Source of the DNA: Loxodes magnus
Lineage: Eukaryota; Ciliophora; Karyorelictea; Loxodida; Loxodidae
Direction of reading: 5' to 3'
Assembly: GCA_946699065.1 (NCBI GenBank)
Contig: CAMPDV010000292.1
Coordinates: 62,001 to 126,000 of the forward strand
DNA length: 64,000 bases
The notes under the pieces: generated by a model
The model's input: only the letters and a program-made list of their open reading frames with translations
Told to the model about the DNA's origin: nothing
Databases searched by the model: none
Program-made: the position numbers and the translations under genes
In this document: in pieces, positions 1 to 11,889 of the stretch
Numbering within the stretch: position 1 is the first letter of the stretch
Layout of the letters: each line of letters starts with the position of its first letter

Positions 1-1
1 G

Positions 2-205
2 GTACATCTTGAATTTTTTTTTAATTTAAAAGAAGAAAATAATTTAGACGAAATAAGCATTTATTTTGGTCTCATAGAAGCTTATATGCAAATCTATTCA
101 AATTTAAAATATGATAAAATGTAACAAAATCAGAGAAAAAACTAAAATTAGAAACGATAATTTTTTTTGAGCTAATTTACGTAATAAAATAGAAGAAAAA
201 TATGA
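2..205 (+). CDS. partial open frame at window edge, unrecognised
   Basis: In the ciliate code this frame is open from the first bases of the window to a TGA at 203-205 (68 codons). The first half is rich in Glu, Asp, Asn and Lys (LKEENNLDEI, IEAYMQIYSNLKYDK), like the helical C-terminal part of a soluble protein. The second half becomes Gln/Lys/Asn-rich, as expected for AT-rich sequence read in any frame. The start lies outside the window. It converges with the minus-strand relic that ends at about 130, so one of the two may be an antisense shadow. No family is recognised. Confidence 0.22.
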
Positions 206-3200
206 AATTATAGAAATAAATAAATCTTAAGCTAAATGCAATAATTAAATTTTGTTTTTTTTATTTAATCAACATAGAAAAATTTAAAATTAGAGCCAAG
301 AACTATGCAAATTCTTAAATATACTTTGCTTATTTTCCTTTTGCTTCTATAATAAAACTTATTTTTTAATTTAGTCTTAATTAAAATAAAGCAAATCATG
401 TTTCTTAAACTTTAATATCTAAGAAGATACGTAATTGTATTTTTTGGTTTCACTAGTTATTAAATTTTTTAACATAAATATAAGATTTATTCAGTCTGTT
501 TTATTTAGCTTAGCAAAAATTGTGATTTCTATTAGATGGATAATACATAATACAGTTATACATTTTATAAATAGGTTTAAATATAGCAATGAATAGGATC
601 TTATATCTAAGTTATATCTAATTTATTTAACTTAAAGGTGAAAAATCTTATATCAAGCGAATAATATCCAAATAATATGAATCTATTGCTTAGTTTTTCA
701 ATTTTTCAATTTTTCTAAAGATAATTATGTAGAAAAATTATATAAGATGCATTATAGCTTTGAGTAAGTTAGATAAATTTACTATATTTATAATAAAAAT
801 ATTAAATCTAAGTTTTCCAACTTGCTTTTTTAATTTAATTATAAACTCTAAAATTTTTATCTGAGTAGGATTCTTTATTGACTATATCTAGATAATAAAT
901 ACCAGAATAAATAAATTCCTAAAAATTATATAAGAATATTCAGAGTTCATATGAGATTATATTAAGAGTTTAACTTTTTATAGAGTAGCTTTTATAATCA
1001 AATACATGATTTTTAGATTATATTAGTTTGAAAATTTTATCTTAGTATTATTTTCCCCTGTTTTTATATTAACGAAGAAATACTATTTTTTTTATTAAGG
1101 AGGTATGTCTTAGTAATTATTTAGAGATTTATATTAAGAAAAAATTCAAAAATATTTTGCTTAAAAAAAGGAAGAAAATCACTAAATAAAGATTAACTAG
1201 ACTTCTCTTTCTAAGCTTCATTCTTAAGTATTTTATTATAATGGATCTTTAAATTATGTAAGACTCTTCTGGGTCGACATTAGTTTAAAAAATTGATTCC
1301 TATATTTAGAAATTAAAAGCAACTTCAATGATATTATTTATAAACTTATTTTCTGTTAAATGTCTTAGATAGGAAATAGATAATTCACTAGATAATTAAT
1401 TAATTAAAAAATATCTCTCTGATGTAAATTTCTTTTATCTTAGTTCTTTAAACTTTTTGGTTGTAAACTATTTTTTAGCTTCCTCTTAGATAATTTCCTC
1501 GATTCCTTTATGTTTTTTTATCATCTAGTTCATAGCTTTATTATTAAAATTTCTTAAATCTAAGCTTTCTTTTAGATCTAAATTTTTATATTATTTGCTA
1601 CTTGCTAAATCTAAAAATTTAATTTTAGTTTTGTTTGCTTTTTCCTTCGATTTAATTCATATTCTATTCATTGGTTATTAATTTTTTCTTTTTTAGCTTG
1701 TGCTTGAAGCTACTTTATTACTTAAATTGTTTTCAGTATTTTTAAAAAAGTTGAAAACTTCAATTTTTTTAAATATTAATTGGTTTTAGATTGACTTAAT
1801 TTCTTTTCGCGATCACTCTAAGCTTCTTTATGTAGAATACTTAGAAATTTCTTAATTTCTTTTATATATTAAATGAGATCTATTTCAATATCTAAATCTT
1901 TTTTTTTATTTGAGAAAAGCCTTTATAGCGAATATTCCCTTTTTTCATTATCAAAGTCATTTATAAGTTTAGTTATTAAGCATACTTAGGTTATTTTTTC
2001 AGATTGAATATTATAATTGTCAACTGAAAAAAGAGATCTGACAAAATTAAATTTTTCATTTGGATTATTCTATTTAAACTTAGGTATTTAATAAAGCTAT
2101 TTTAGAAAATATTTAACTTAAAGTCATTTAAGTATTTTATATTATATTATATCAATACCTTTGTTTTATACGCCTATGCTTTAATTAGAAAGTCAAGACA
2201 TAAAATATCAAAGATTTAGATATGAAAGTTTTATGACTAAGAAAATAAAAATAGAAAGCCTTCTTTAGTTCAACTTTGCAAAAACTACTAGGAAGTGGAA
2301 GTTTCTTGATATTAAATCTTCATATATAGGTTTCTTAAAAAATATCTTTATTAAGCTTATGTAATAAATAATCTAATCAGACGTAGTTTTTAAAGAGTTA
2401 GATACTCTAAAATTGATATATTTTTGTTTTGCTTAGTTTCCTAGTATATCTCTTTAACTAAGAAACAATAGCACATACAAAGCTTTCCATATTTATAGCT
2501 TTTATAAATTATTTTAGTTACTATCTTTCAATTAAAAATAAACTTGGTTTCTATAAGGAATTTATAAGACGCATTTAATGAATTTTTATTTTCCTTTATC
2601 AAAATATGGGCAAACATTTTTATAAAGAACTATCTATCGAAGATAAATTAAATATATACTGACTAGTTTATGATTTTCATTTTTTTAGCCCTCAAATAAT
2701 TCGGTTTTAACAATTAGATTTTTTTAATTAAGAGTCGCTAGATTTTTCTCCTTTCTAGCAAACCTTTTTAGCTTTACTTAATTACTAAAGTTAAATGATT
2801 ATATATATTACTTCTATTCATCATTTCATTTACCAATAAAATCCTAAATATTCATTTTATATTAATGTTTATTGTATTATAAAACATCGCAGAAGACAAT
2901 GATTTATTTAAGAGGTTAGATGAAATAAAGATAAGGATTAGTTATTTAATATTTAATTTATTTTATCTGCTGCTTTTAGATTAGACCAAAGCTATTTCGC
3001 AAATCAATTTTTTAGGAAATTCTTTATAAATCAAATGTTATATGAATGATGAGAGGCAGGCTAAAATTCTAGAGTAAGTATATTCTTGGTTTACCTGTTC
3101 AGTGTCCAAAAGTTTTAAAAGCTCCTTAAATAATTTAGTTAATCATAGCTCATTTTAAGAAAGTTATTTTATATCTGAAATTTGGATTTAAATTATGAAC

Positions 3201-3452
3201 TTCAAGTCTTTTAGTATTATAATTAGAAATGCATGAAATTTAAGCTTAAATAAAATTAAAAATTTCTTAACATTCTAAATCATTTTGCGAAAAAAGTAAG
3301 TACCTCAAATCTTAAATTTTTCAGTGACTAAGAATGAAATAAAAATCCAAGAGTGTTTACTATATAGATAGTCAATATCTTTAATACATATTATATTTTA
3401 ATTTACTTTTCGCAAACTCACACTTTAAATGAAAAACTGTCTAATACTTTCA
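130..3452 (-). pseudogene. degenerate downstream part of the 3.8-kb family gene (candidate)
   Basis: Minus-strand reading frames in the ciliate code follow one another from the family block at 3.8 kb down to a TGA at 130-132, with a frame change or TGA every 150-700 bp. Frame changes fall near 3290, 3180, 3010, 2280-2100 and 1650; in-frame TGAs include 940-942 and 706-708. Segments have protein-like composition, for example KNVCPYFDKGKQKFIKC near 2620, DLDIEIDLIQYIKEIKKF near 1850 and SYLRHLTENKFINNIIEV near 1340. I infer one decayed gene of over 1,000 codons coding a long helical, partly membrane-bound protein. The opposite strand is also open in places, for example about 2000-2670, so strand choice rests on composition and on continuity with the conserved block. 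Start, stop and introns are not resolved. Confidence 0.35.
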
Positions 3453-4172
3453 TAATAAAAGTATAGAAAATTATCTAAAAGGTGGATTTATTATATTTTA
3501 TATATTTAAGGATAATTATTTTATTAATATCAAGCTAGATCTTTAAACTAATTGTCTATTGTAGATATTACTAAAGGTGGTTAAAGTCCTTAGTAAGATA
3601 AAATTTTAATATGCAGAAGTTATATATTAAATATACTTCGAGAGTAAATAAAGCTGTTTTTATTTCAATATATATCTCATAATAAGGAAATACACTTTGA
3701 TTGATATCGTTATGAGTTAGTACTATGAGATCGTTAGTTGATGTGCATATTTAAATTAAACTATTAAATTTGGCTTTAAATTCTTCTTTAACTCTATTTT
3801 TTATAATTTTAAATGAAACAAGTCTAGAACAGCGTAATTACGGGTATGCCTACCCTTCTTAATTCAGATCATAGCTTGATTTTCGATTAGAACTGGCCTC
3901 TCAATAAACAACTTCCTGTTCCTAAGTAATTATAAGATCAACCAAGCTCAATTAAAAAGAATGAAGAGAAAAGCTAGAATCAGAAAGGAAGGAGAAGTAA
4001 GAAATTAGCTTGGAATTGTGAACACAAGAACAAGATACATTATGCAAAAGGAGTATGCTAAACATGCTATTTATCTTTATACTACCAAGTAAAAGCGAAA
4101 AGTGGTACTAGGTTGTGAGAAGATGTATGAATATCTAAGAATTTTAATAAATTTTATTGGCTTAGTTTTCAT
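3453..4172 (-). pseudogene. conserved family gene, copy 1 (N-terminal region)
   Basis: An ATG at 4172-4170 follows an in-frame TGA (4188-4186) and opens a ciliate-code frame starting MKTKPIKFIKILRYS. It then carries the family block: a TFRF-like start near 4106, a hydrophobic stretch with LAYSF, a basic LLRNRKLFIERP segment, and GRHTRNY...LDLFHL ending near 3811. The frame continues to a TGA at 3450-3452. In-frame TGAs interrupt the block near 3945 and at 3864-3866, so this is probably a pseudogene. The second TGA is shared with other copies. Copy 3 at 16.1 kb is nearly identical in DNA over the block and its downstream 100 bp. From about 3700 a small indel relative to copy 3 moves the best frame. 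The function is unknown; hydrophobic and basic segments suggest a membrane-associated N-terminus. Confidence 0.6.
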
Positions 4173-4189
4173 AAGCTTTTGAAATCAAA

Positions 4190-6025
4190 TTTTTTAAAGA
4201 CTAATTTTTAAATTTAGAAGTAAAGAAAACTCAAATAAACCTAAGATTTTCGACTTAATTTTAAATTTTTTAGTTGTATTATATTAATAAATTTTTAATT
4301 CACTGCACAGAAATTCATTTCCACTTCAAGCACCAAATAGAATATTTTATTTTATTAATAGCAAAAGACGCTCTAACTAACGATTTTATCTCAACTATAC
4401 ATTTTATAGCCCTAAGCTTAAAAATTAATTTTAAATATCCTTTTTATAATTATATAGTAATTTTTATCATTATACATCTCGTTATGCTTTTTACTTTTAT
4501 AGAACCTTTATGATGTTTTAGATCTAGTCCTTAGACTTACAAATAAAAAATATCTATTGAATAAATTGTTAGTGACTATATATCATTTTAATTCTAGCAA
4601 TCAAAAATAATAAGAAATATATATAAATCTCTCAATATCAATTCTCCAAAAATGTAATTAATGATAATATTCGCTTTCATATAACTGATTTTAATATCAA
4701 ACATTTATTTCTAACTTAAAGCTTAATTCTTATATATGATAATTCAAAATTAGAACTCCATAGTTGCTTTTTATCCGAAGAATTTTTATTTTATTGACTT
4801 ATCTCCACAAACTCTAAGCTCTCTTGTAATGTTAATGCCTAAAAAATTTACTATATAGATCTAAGATTCATTCATAATTAAAAAAATCAAATTCTTCCTT
4901 CCCTCCCTCTAGGATTATTTAAGATATTAAAGTTAAGAATATAATACCAAACTTATGCCATATCTAAGCTATTTTCACTTTATTAGAGCAAAACTCATTA
5001 GGATCATTGTTCTATTTAATTTAAATATACCTTAGTTTTTATTAGTTGGTTTTTCGTTAGAATCTATATAAAAAGTTTATAATTAAACTACAGAAAAAAA
5101 ATTGCACAACAATAATTTTTCAAATGATAAGATTTTAAAATTTTTCTATATCTATGATTAAATTTAAGCTTTCTAAGCTTAACAAAATCAAAGGTATTTA
5201 TTTAAGTTTTCTCAATCTTAAATATTTAAAATTTTATTATTTAGACTTAAATAAAGATATATTGATGGCTTTGGCTGTTGAAAACAAGCATGAGACTAAG
5301 TTTTGATTTAATAATTATATAATTAAATTTTGCACTTATTTACCACTAGTTTTTATTGTAGCACAAAGGCTAAATTTAAGCAAGAGTTTGAGTATTACTA
5401 ATTTTATATAATGAATATCAGAAAAATAAGAAAAATTGATTTCTTTCTTTCCATATATATCATAATTAATAGATTACTCAAAGTCAGGCTGGTTTGTTTA
5501 CACAAATAAGAAAATTCTAAAAGAAATTTGATATCTCAGAAAAATACCTTCTGATCTATTTTAGCCAACTCTTTAGTCAAATACATCTATGGTTTTTCTT
5601 TCTTTTACTCAAATAAATCATTTCATATTTAAGGAAAACTCGCAATGATTTTACCTTGTTAATTTTACCCTTAAATTAATTCAAATGATACTCAATAATG
5701 AAGAGATTTCTTTGTATAAAGCATTTAATTAAAAAAGAATCGAAATTAAAAGCTGAATTCCCTGGATTATCTAAATCAAGCTTATAAGTATATTAGAGTA
5801 TTATCTTTATAAGCTTATGATTAAAAGAATAAAATTGGAATAAGCTGAGAAAGATAATTTTATGTGCTTACAGAAGAATTTATTTAACTAAGTCAAATCT
5901 ATAAAAGGAAGCAGTTATAGATGCTTTTTATATACTTTTTTAATTTTACCTATATGCAAAAAAAGAGATCGAAGCACTATCTAAGAAATCGAATTATCCC
6001 TTTACACTGGTTTATGTACCAATTA
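4190..6025. other. AT-rich stretch, no supported gene
   Basis: Mostly A+T with no repeated block or recognised motif. A plus-strand ciliate-code frame covers about 4127-4512 (hydrophobic, Phe/Ile-rich), but it overlaps the start of copy 1 on the other strand and has no homologue within the window. Confidence 0.5.
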
Positions 6026-6211
6026 CTATCAAAGCTTTCTTAATCCTTTTGAACACAGATTTATATGAAACATTTTTCTAAAGTTTCTAGTTATCTCACG
6101 ATATAATGTTGGTAAGACAATTAAAGATATTAAGGAAAAATAGTTTGTGTGTTCATTTCGTAATAGTGAATAAGTTTTAGCTTTATAGTGTATATTAAAA
6201 ACTTTATGCAT
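6026..6211 (-). CDS. small ORF with ATG and TG A stop, unrecognised
   Basis: A 61-codon frame with an ATG at 6211-6209 and a TGA at 6028-6026, using no TAA or TAG codons. The product is basic with a short hydrophobic centre (SLISLIVLPTLY) and a basic end (NFRKMFHINLCSKGLRKL). The absence of reassigned stop codons is mildly unusual here. There is no recognisable domain, no second copy and no neighbouring gene, and it could easily be chance. Confidence 0.18.
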
Positions 6212-6359
6212 CTAATAAATGAAGGATCTTAAGAAGGGAATTGCGTTTATAAATAAGAATCGCCTTTAGTTGATCTTCAATTATTCAATATTAACCTTAT
6301 ATACCAATTTAAATGAATGATAGTTATCTAATATTTGTATAATAATAATAATAAAGCCA

Positions 6360-6851
6360 ATGTATTAATAAATAAAAAATGACTAAGAATAGAGTAAAAA
6401 CTAATTTTAAATAGTTTAATATACATAATAGCGAGTGCAAACTATTTCTTTTAATAGCAGAACAAATTACTAAGCATATTAAAAATTGATTAAGGACTCT
6501 CTAGAAATATTTTTAATTTCTTCAAACAATTTTTATTTAAATTTAATGCAAATATTGATCCTGCTTTTCTACAAAAATGAACATACAAGTCTCAATAGAG
6601 AATGGAAATTAATAATTAATTCTCTAAGAGATAAACGATATAATGATGCTATAATATTAAGTTTTAAGATCATTTTTAAATTTTCTAAGAATGTAAAGGC
6701 TTTAAAAGTTATTTCTTTTTATTGCATTAATTTAAATGAACTTGCAAATTGGGTTCACAGTAAATAGAATTTTGTTTTTAAGAAATTTTAAAGCATAAGG
6801 TTTTTCTTTATTTTAGCTATCTTTTATTATTATTATCTTGCTTAAATTTGA
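6360..6851 (+). CDS. 163-codon hypothetical ORF (ciliate code)
   Basis: An ATG at 6360 opens a frame running to a TGA at 6849-6851. A standard-code reading shows only the central 93 codons because TAA/TAG codons flank them. The first 45 residues are Gln/Asn-rich. The middle has mixed, protein-like composition (REWKLIINSLRDKRYNDAI, then FSKNVKALKV and ELANWVHSK) resembling a helical repeat protein. The last 30 residues are Phe/Tyr/Ile-rich and may be spurious. No homologue was seen elsewhere in the window. The function is unknown. Confidence 0.3.
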
Positions 6852-8378
6852 CTATTCTCTTTACTCTTAAAATTAATTTTAGCAACTTGATTTTCAATTA
6901 ATTTAGCTATAAAAGTTTTAAGTTTAAACTTTAACAAGCACTTATTAAAATTTTTTGATATGGAACCTTGACTTTGAGATATTATCTCTACTCTTATTTG
7001 ATACCTTTTTATCAAACAATTTTTTTAAAGATTTTTTAGAAGATTATTTCAAATCATTTTGACTCTACTTCAGCTATTTGCCAGTTTTCTTCATTATTTG
7101 AAAGATAATCTAAAAAGCAGGAAACTTTATTATCTTTAGAAAATATACAAAAAGCCAATCTCTTAATATTTTATCTCATTTGCTACTATAAAAAAACTAA
7201 AAATTTTTCTTTATCTTATTAACTATTTTTATGCTTATATAGTTAACTATTATCAACATAATTCCAGCTTGATAGTTTCCTAACTCTTAACACTTTAATA
7301 AATTTTAGCTTTATTATCTATATAATTAACCTATCACATCTATCTTGCTTCTATATATATTTCTCTTGCTTATTAAACTTTTAAAATCAAAAAATGTAAG
7401 TCAATATTTTTTATGGCAATTAGATTTATTGACTCATGCTTCAAAGGTAAGGTAAACCATCTTAGGTTTATTAATTTAAGAAAAGTAAACTTTTTTAAAG
7501 CTATTTTTACATTAGCAAGTAGATACTTTCTTAATAAACACTTCTATTTATTTATTTTCTTATAATACTCTTTCCTATCAACTTAGTTTGCTCTAGACTC
7601 TATAGTTAAGTTTATTTTAAGGTTATAATAGAAAATAGGATTTTAATGTATTATATTAATATTCCTTATTATGGAGCTAGGACTAATAAAAATTGGGGAG
7701 ACTCTTTGCTTTCTAATTTATTTTAGCTTTTAATTATATTTAACAGGGTTATATTCAAATCAACTTTCAGTTCTCTAAATAGCAAGTAGATGCTAAACTT
7801 ATTTATAGAAGAAGAAAGAAAATAAAACTAGAAAAGGAAGAAAATTGAATTAAAATAAAAGAATATAATTCTATTATACTCAGAGATTAGTTAATTTTAT
7901 AGAAGATAAGGAAATTATATCAAACTTTGAAAATATTTATTGTCACATATTAATTTTTTTGCTGTAGGTATAGATTAAAGATAAAGAAATTAATAGAACT
8001 AATAGAATAAAATAGATGCTAGCTATAATTTAATTAAATAGTGCTAAAGAAATCTATAGGACTATTTTTAAGGATATACTTAATCTTCACTTCAAGGTTA
8101 ATGCAAGTTATCAACTAAAATCAATTAGTCTCTTATTATTCTTTATTAAATTGCACAGTTTCTTCAATAGAAATGAGAAAAAGAAAGCAAGCATGGAGAT
8201 ATGCTCATAAAAAGTAGAATTATATGAAAGGGGTATATCAAATATAATAATTAAGAATTTACTACCAACTAAAGGGAAAATACAAAAATAAGATGTGAAC
8301 AATTATCTTAGAGAATTAGATCTTTTATATATAATATTAAAAAAGCCAAAACAAATCAAACTTGACATATTTAAATAA
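6852..8378. other. AT-rich stretch with one weak minus-strand ORF
   Basis: No repeated block is present. A minus-strand frame at 8111-8302 could encode a hydrophobic segment (PLVGSKFLIIIFDIPLSYNS) that looks like part of a membrane protein. It has only a TTG at its apparent start and no second copy, so I list it only as a possible fragment. Confidence 0.4.
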
Positions 8379-8424
8379 AAATCGAAATCGAAATCGAAAT
8401 CGAAATCGAAATCGAAATCGAAAT
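8379..8424. repeat. (AAATCG)7 microsatellite
   Basis: Seven perfect tandem AAATCG hexamers (8379-8420) followed by a partial AAAT. The repeat is isolated in AT-rich DNA and not associated with a gene. It is not the CCCCAA telomere repeat of Tetrahymena. Confidence 0.95.
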
Positions 8425-10394
8425 ATATACCTGGAAAACAAGGTGGCAAGTTAAAGTTATTCAAGATCGCATTAAATAATCTCCAAATATATAAATTTAA
8501 TTTAAATCCGCAAAAATAATTTTAGTTGCACGATTCAAAAGAGAAACTATAAGATACTAACAATTAAATTGATATAGTTGCTATATGAATTAAAAATTTT
8601 AAATAATTAATCTCCCTCTGGAAAAATCTTGTTAGGGTATAATGAAAATTATGAAGCATTTGCTTTTGATTATTATGAAAATGTAAAGGTTTAAATAATG
8701 AAATAATAAACAAGTTCTGATGCTTTTAATAAAGAGCTCCTGTCAGTTTAAATTTTTGAACTTAACTTTTGAAATTTGTTAGTAGATATTTAATAAAAAT
8801 ATATTGAAAATTTCATATGCATTATTGATATATTTATATGACCCAAGGTTTATCATTTGAAATAAAACCTTTAAAATCATATAAATTAAGTATGTTGAAG
8901 GGAATAAAATTCTTAGTTATAATAACTTAGCTAAGTTTATTCATTCTGTGGTAATTAATCTAAAAATAAAAAAGTAAATATTAGTCTCATTTCTGATGTA
9001 ATTTAGCTTTAAATATGATAAAATAACCACTCTTTGAATATTTATTGGTATGATATTTTAATAAATTTAGCATACCATACCTTTATTTAATACCAAAAGG
9101 TAGTTAAATTTATTTTAACTTAATGCTTTATAATTAAGTTAAAAAGCCCCTTAATTATATCTTCGTTTTTTCCCTCTTTTATTTTCAAACTGAATAGACC
9201 TTCTTTGAACTAATTTTAAAATAAGTTCCTAATTCTCAATTTATAACTATTTTCAACATTAAAGCTTTCCTTTTTACTAAAATTAGTTAAATAAAAAAGA
9301 ATAAAAATACATACAAAGGATATTCATATAACTAGAGCTTTAAATTAAAAATAAAGACAAATCTGCTTTTCCTAGATTAAAATCAACTCTAATGCAACAT
9401 AGTTTTCAAGTAAAACTAATTAACACTTAAATCTATGATAAACTAAAATAAAAGAACTTTTACTCAAATAATCAATTTAATTAAAGTATGCATATTTATT
9501 TATTATATCTATGTATTAAATCATACTTATATCCAATCTTATTATTTTATACAAATCCTATATTAGATATTCGTTGAAATTAAAAAAAAATTTCGTTGCT
9601 TTTACAAATATTTAAGGAAGAGCCAACCTTCTAATTAACCCTTATTATGATTAATTAATTAAAGTATATTTATGAAATTCTCTAATGCTTAGCTTTATTC
9701 TACTAATCAATTATCTTTATTTTTATCTAGAAAGTAATGGCTATTACTATAAACCTTTGCTCTATTCCACCCTTTAAGTTTTTAGAAGCTTTAAAATTAG
9801 AATATTATATATAATCTCTTTTTAGTATAATGGCTAAGAGAAGGATTAAGCTTTTAATAATTTCTTATATAACTGAAAATAGCTTATATATTTCTAATCT
9901 TTATAAATATAATAGATATCAGTTATTACTAAGAGCTAGCTTTCTATGGTTTTATTATTATTAAAGATTAAGTCATTACTAAATAATAAAAATAAGCTAG
10001 TATTAGAGAATTTCAAAACTTATCAATATTTATTGGAGAAATAAAAGATTCGCTGCATTCTAATTTTTAGATCATTATTTAATGTTTGTACATCATTTGA
10101 ACGGAAATGAAAAGGGAATAAACTGAAAAGAAAAATAAAAGAAATAAAATAAAAAGCGCCAAATATGTTTAATAGCTACTTGGCAATTATTTCATAAAAA
10201 TAATTTGCTTAAGTTTAAATAAACCAAGACGCTTTATAATTTTTATCTGCTCTCTAATCATTAAGAACTAAATAAAATTATCAAAATTAATTTAGGTGAA
10301 TTAAATGACAATATGAAATAAAATAAATTCACACTATTTAATTTTTAGTAATTAAGTCTTATATAAATAAATAAATAATTAATTAAAAAATAAA
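8425..10394. other. AT-rich stretch, nothing identified
   Basis: No repeated block, motif or convincing ORF is visible. The last 30 bp before 10395 are A/T-only and abut the 3' end of the retroelement. Confidence 0.5.
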
Positions 10395-10398
10395 TAAG

Positions 10399-10436
10399 AT
10401 TATAGAGTGCGTAGCAATTAAATGGCGCGAGGCTCT
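10399..10436 (-). repeat. retroelement 3'-terminal hairpin, copy a
   Basis: Plus-strand text GATTATAGAGTGCGTAGC ... GGCGCGAGGCTC is a degraded copy of the hairpin better preserved at 30.35 and 54.06 kb (GAGC...GCTC outer stem, CACC/GGTG inner stem). On the element's strand it is the last unit before the A/T-rich tail. Confidence 0.6.
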
Positions 10437-10446
10437 TTAAAATAAA

Positions 10447-10950
10447 GAATTTTAAAGTTGAAATATTTTTTCTGAAGTCTTCCACAGTTCTAACATTTCC
10501 TTATTAGTCTTGTCTTCTATAGGGTCGTGATCGGAATACCCCCTAAGAAAACTTAGTATCTGACATCTTTCTTCATTAACGTTATTTGATGCCTCTTCAG
10601 TCTTGTCTTCTCTTGATTCCTACCAAGATTCTTGTTGATTTTTCGCACATAGGGTACATTTGATACCAAAATTTAAAACGATCTCAGTTGGAGGATTGCT
10701 TCCCCTATTTAAAATATATATAATAAGTTTATAATACAAGTACAAATACAAAATTAAATTTTTGGAGTTCTTGGAGGTATTTCAACCTCTTTCCCGCCAA
10801 TTTCTAGAATATTCTAGAGACTAAATATATAAATTTAAATGCTTCTACGACTCTTCTCCTTTCATGGATATTGTCGCTGAGGTTTCCATTCATTTAGATA
10901 AAGATTGATATCTTTGATCTTGTATATTTTCCCAAATTTATTGCAATATA
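10447..10950 (-). pseudogene. retroelement ORF2 C-terminal fragment
   Basis: Two ciliate-code frames. The upstream one (about 10950-10745) runs out of the hexamer array and reads NGNLSDNIHERRRVVEAFKF, which matches the layout of the region after the catalytic core of non-LTR reverse transcriptases, where a G-x-hydrophobic strand precedes R-rich helices. The downstream one (10706-10447) reads GIKCTLCAKN followed by an acidic segment (SWQESREDKTEEA) and YSDHDPIEDKTNKEMLELW. The CxxC fits the C-terminal cysteine motif of LINE ORF2 proteins, although the expected H/C partners are not clear. The frames are offset across a 40-bp AT-rich gap, which could be a small intron or a frameshift. No catalytic YxDD motif survives. 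Confidence 0.55.
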
Positions 10951-11212
10951 ATTTTTTTTTCTTTTTCTTTTTCTTTTTCTTTTTCTTTTTCTTTTTCTTT
11001 TTCTTTTTCTTTTTCTTTTTCTTTTTCTTTTTCTTTTTCTTTTTCTTTTTCTTTTTCTTTTTCTTTTTCTTTTTCTTTTTCTTTTTCTTTTTCTTTTTCT
11101 TTTTCTTTTTCTTTTTCTTTTTCTTTTTCTTTTTCTTTTTCTTTTTCTTTTTCTTTTTCTTTTTCTTTTTCTTTTTCTTTTTCTTTTTCTTTTTCTTTCT
11201 CTTTCTCTTTTT
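10951..11212. repeat. (CTTTTT)n hexamer array, about 40 units
   Basis: An almost perfect array of CTTTTT (GAAAAA on the element strand) from 10961 to about 11196, with slightly degenerate edges. It lies inside the retroelement relic between ORF1-like and ORF2-like frames. On the element strand it reads as Lys or alternating Arg/Lys, and both flanking frames run into it open, consistent with expansion of an A-rich coding or inter-ORF segment. The poly-Phe frame on the other strand is an artefact. Confidence 0.97.
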
Positions 11213-11874
11213 AGTTTTAGTTATTGCTGTATCTCCTTTCTATTCTCTAATTTATTCTTGTAGTTTCAGTATTTTATTGAAAGTTTAGAATCTTCTAGCA
11301 TCTTTTTCATAAATGCTTTCAAGATTTACAATAATAAAATCTTTATGATTCTCTTTTAGGCATAATCTTGAGTTATTTTCTCCTTCGATTATTATTGGGT
11401 CGTTTCCTTATTCTTTTAGGTCCATTTAACGTTGCAGTTTTCGCTATTTTACTTCTATTTTGTTTACCAGTTTTTTCTACTTTTATTTTTATTATTATGA
11501 TTAATTGTTCTAGTCTTGTAAATGCTTCAAAATGCGTTAAGGTTGCTTTCTTAGTAATGAATCTCGATTCTATTTCCTCTGCAAGATCAAGTTTTTCCGT
11601 AAACTTCTTATTGTCTTTCTTCAACTTTTTGACCTCTTCCTGGAGGTCCAAAAACACTTTAATCAGCTAATCATAGCTTATTTACTATTATGCGATGAGA
11701 TTCGAGACTTACTAGCGCATTATATTTTTAGCCTATTTCCTATGCTTTTCTACAGAGGTTGGAGACTGCAGGGTGACTTTTTTTGGTACCCTTTTCCTAG
11801 TCCTAGCCTTTCTAAGATTTCGTTAACTCCTATCTTTTTGAAGCCGCGAAGAATCCTGTTTTAAATCCTGACAT
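11213..11874 (-). pseudogene. retroelement ORF1-like coiled-coil protein, frameshifted
   Basis: An ATG at 11874 starts a hydrophilic N-terminus (MSGFKTGFFAASKRQELTKS). The frame hits a TGA near 11673. An overlapping frame from 11720 to a TGA at 11319-11321 carries a heptad-like Glu/Lys/Leu segment (FLDLQEEVKKLKKDNKKF, then DLAEEIESRF). A third frame, open from about 11440, carries NDPIIIEGENNSR, DFIIVNLESIYEKDARRF and a KTKKRKRKK tail running into the hexamer array. A coiled coil followed by a basic end fits LINE ORF1 RNA-binding/chaperone proteins. Two frameshifts make it a pseudogene. It lies immediately 5' of the ORF2 remnant on the same strand. Confidence 0.55.
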
Positions 11875-11889
11875 ATTAAAAAAAAAACT

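Larger units (their letters stand above)
10395..11880 (-). mobile_element. non-LTR retrotransposon relic (LINE type)
   Basis: A visibly less AT-rich 1.5-kb island read on the minus strand. From 5' to 3' it has ORF1-like coiled-coil/basic frames (11874-11213), a GAAAAA hexamer array (about 11212-10951), a frame resembling the C-terminal end of a reverse transcriptase (from about 10950), a CxxC-containing tail, and a terminal bulged hairpin with an A/T-rich tail (10436-10395). The order ORF1, RT, Cys motif, structured 3' end is typical of LINEs. Most of ORF2, including the catalytic RT core, is missing where the hexamer array sits. Germline-restricted non-LTR elements (REP) are known from Tetrahymena as recalled; membership in that family is inferred. 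Confidence 0.65.

Noticed and set aside
4274..4513. 79-codon hydrophobic plus-strand ORF
   Set aside because: It starts at TTG with no motif or second copy. In ciliate code it extends into the start of copy 1 on the other strand, so it is probably a chance frame.
8379..8424. Hexamer repeat considered as a telomere-like sequence
   Set aside because: AAATCG is not the ciliate telomere repeat (CCCCAA); seven units inside AT-rich DNA is an ordinary microsatellite.
10905..11288. Plus-strand ORF of mainly poly-phenylalanine
   Set aside because: It is the CTTTTT hexamer array read in frame; the coding remnants around it are on the minus strand.
11368..11670. 100-codon plus-strand ORF
   Set aside because: It is antisense to the retroelement ORF1-like coiled-coil frames, which have clear heptad-like composition on the minus strand.
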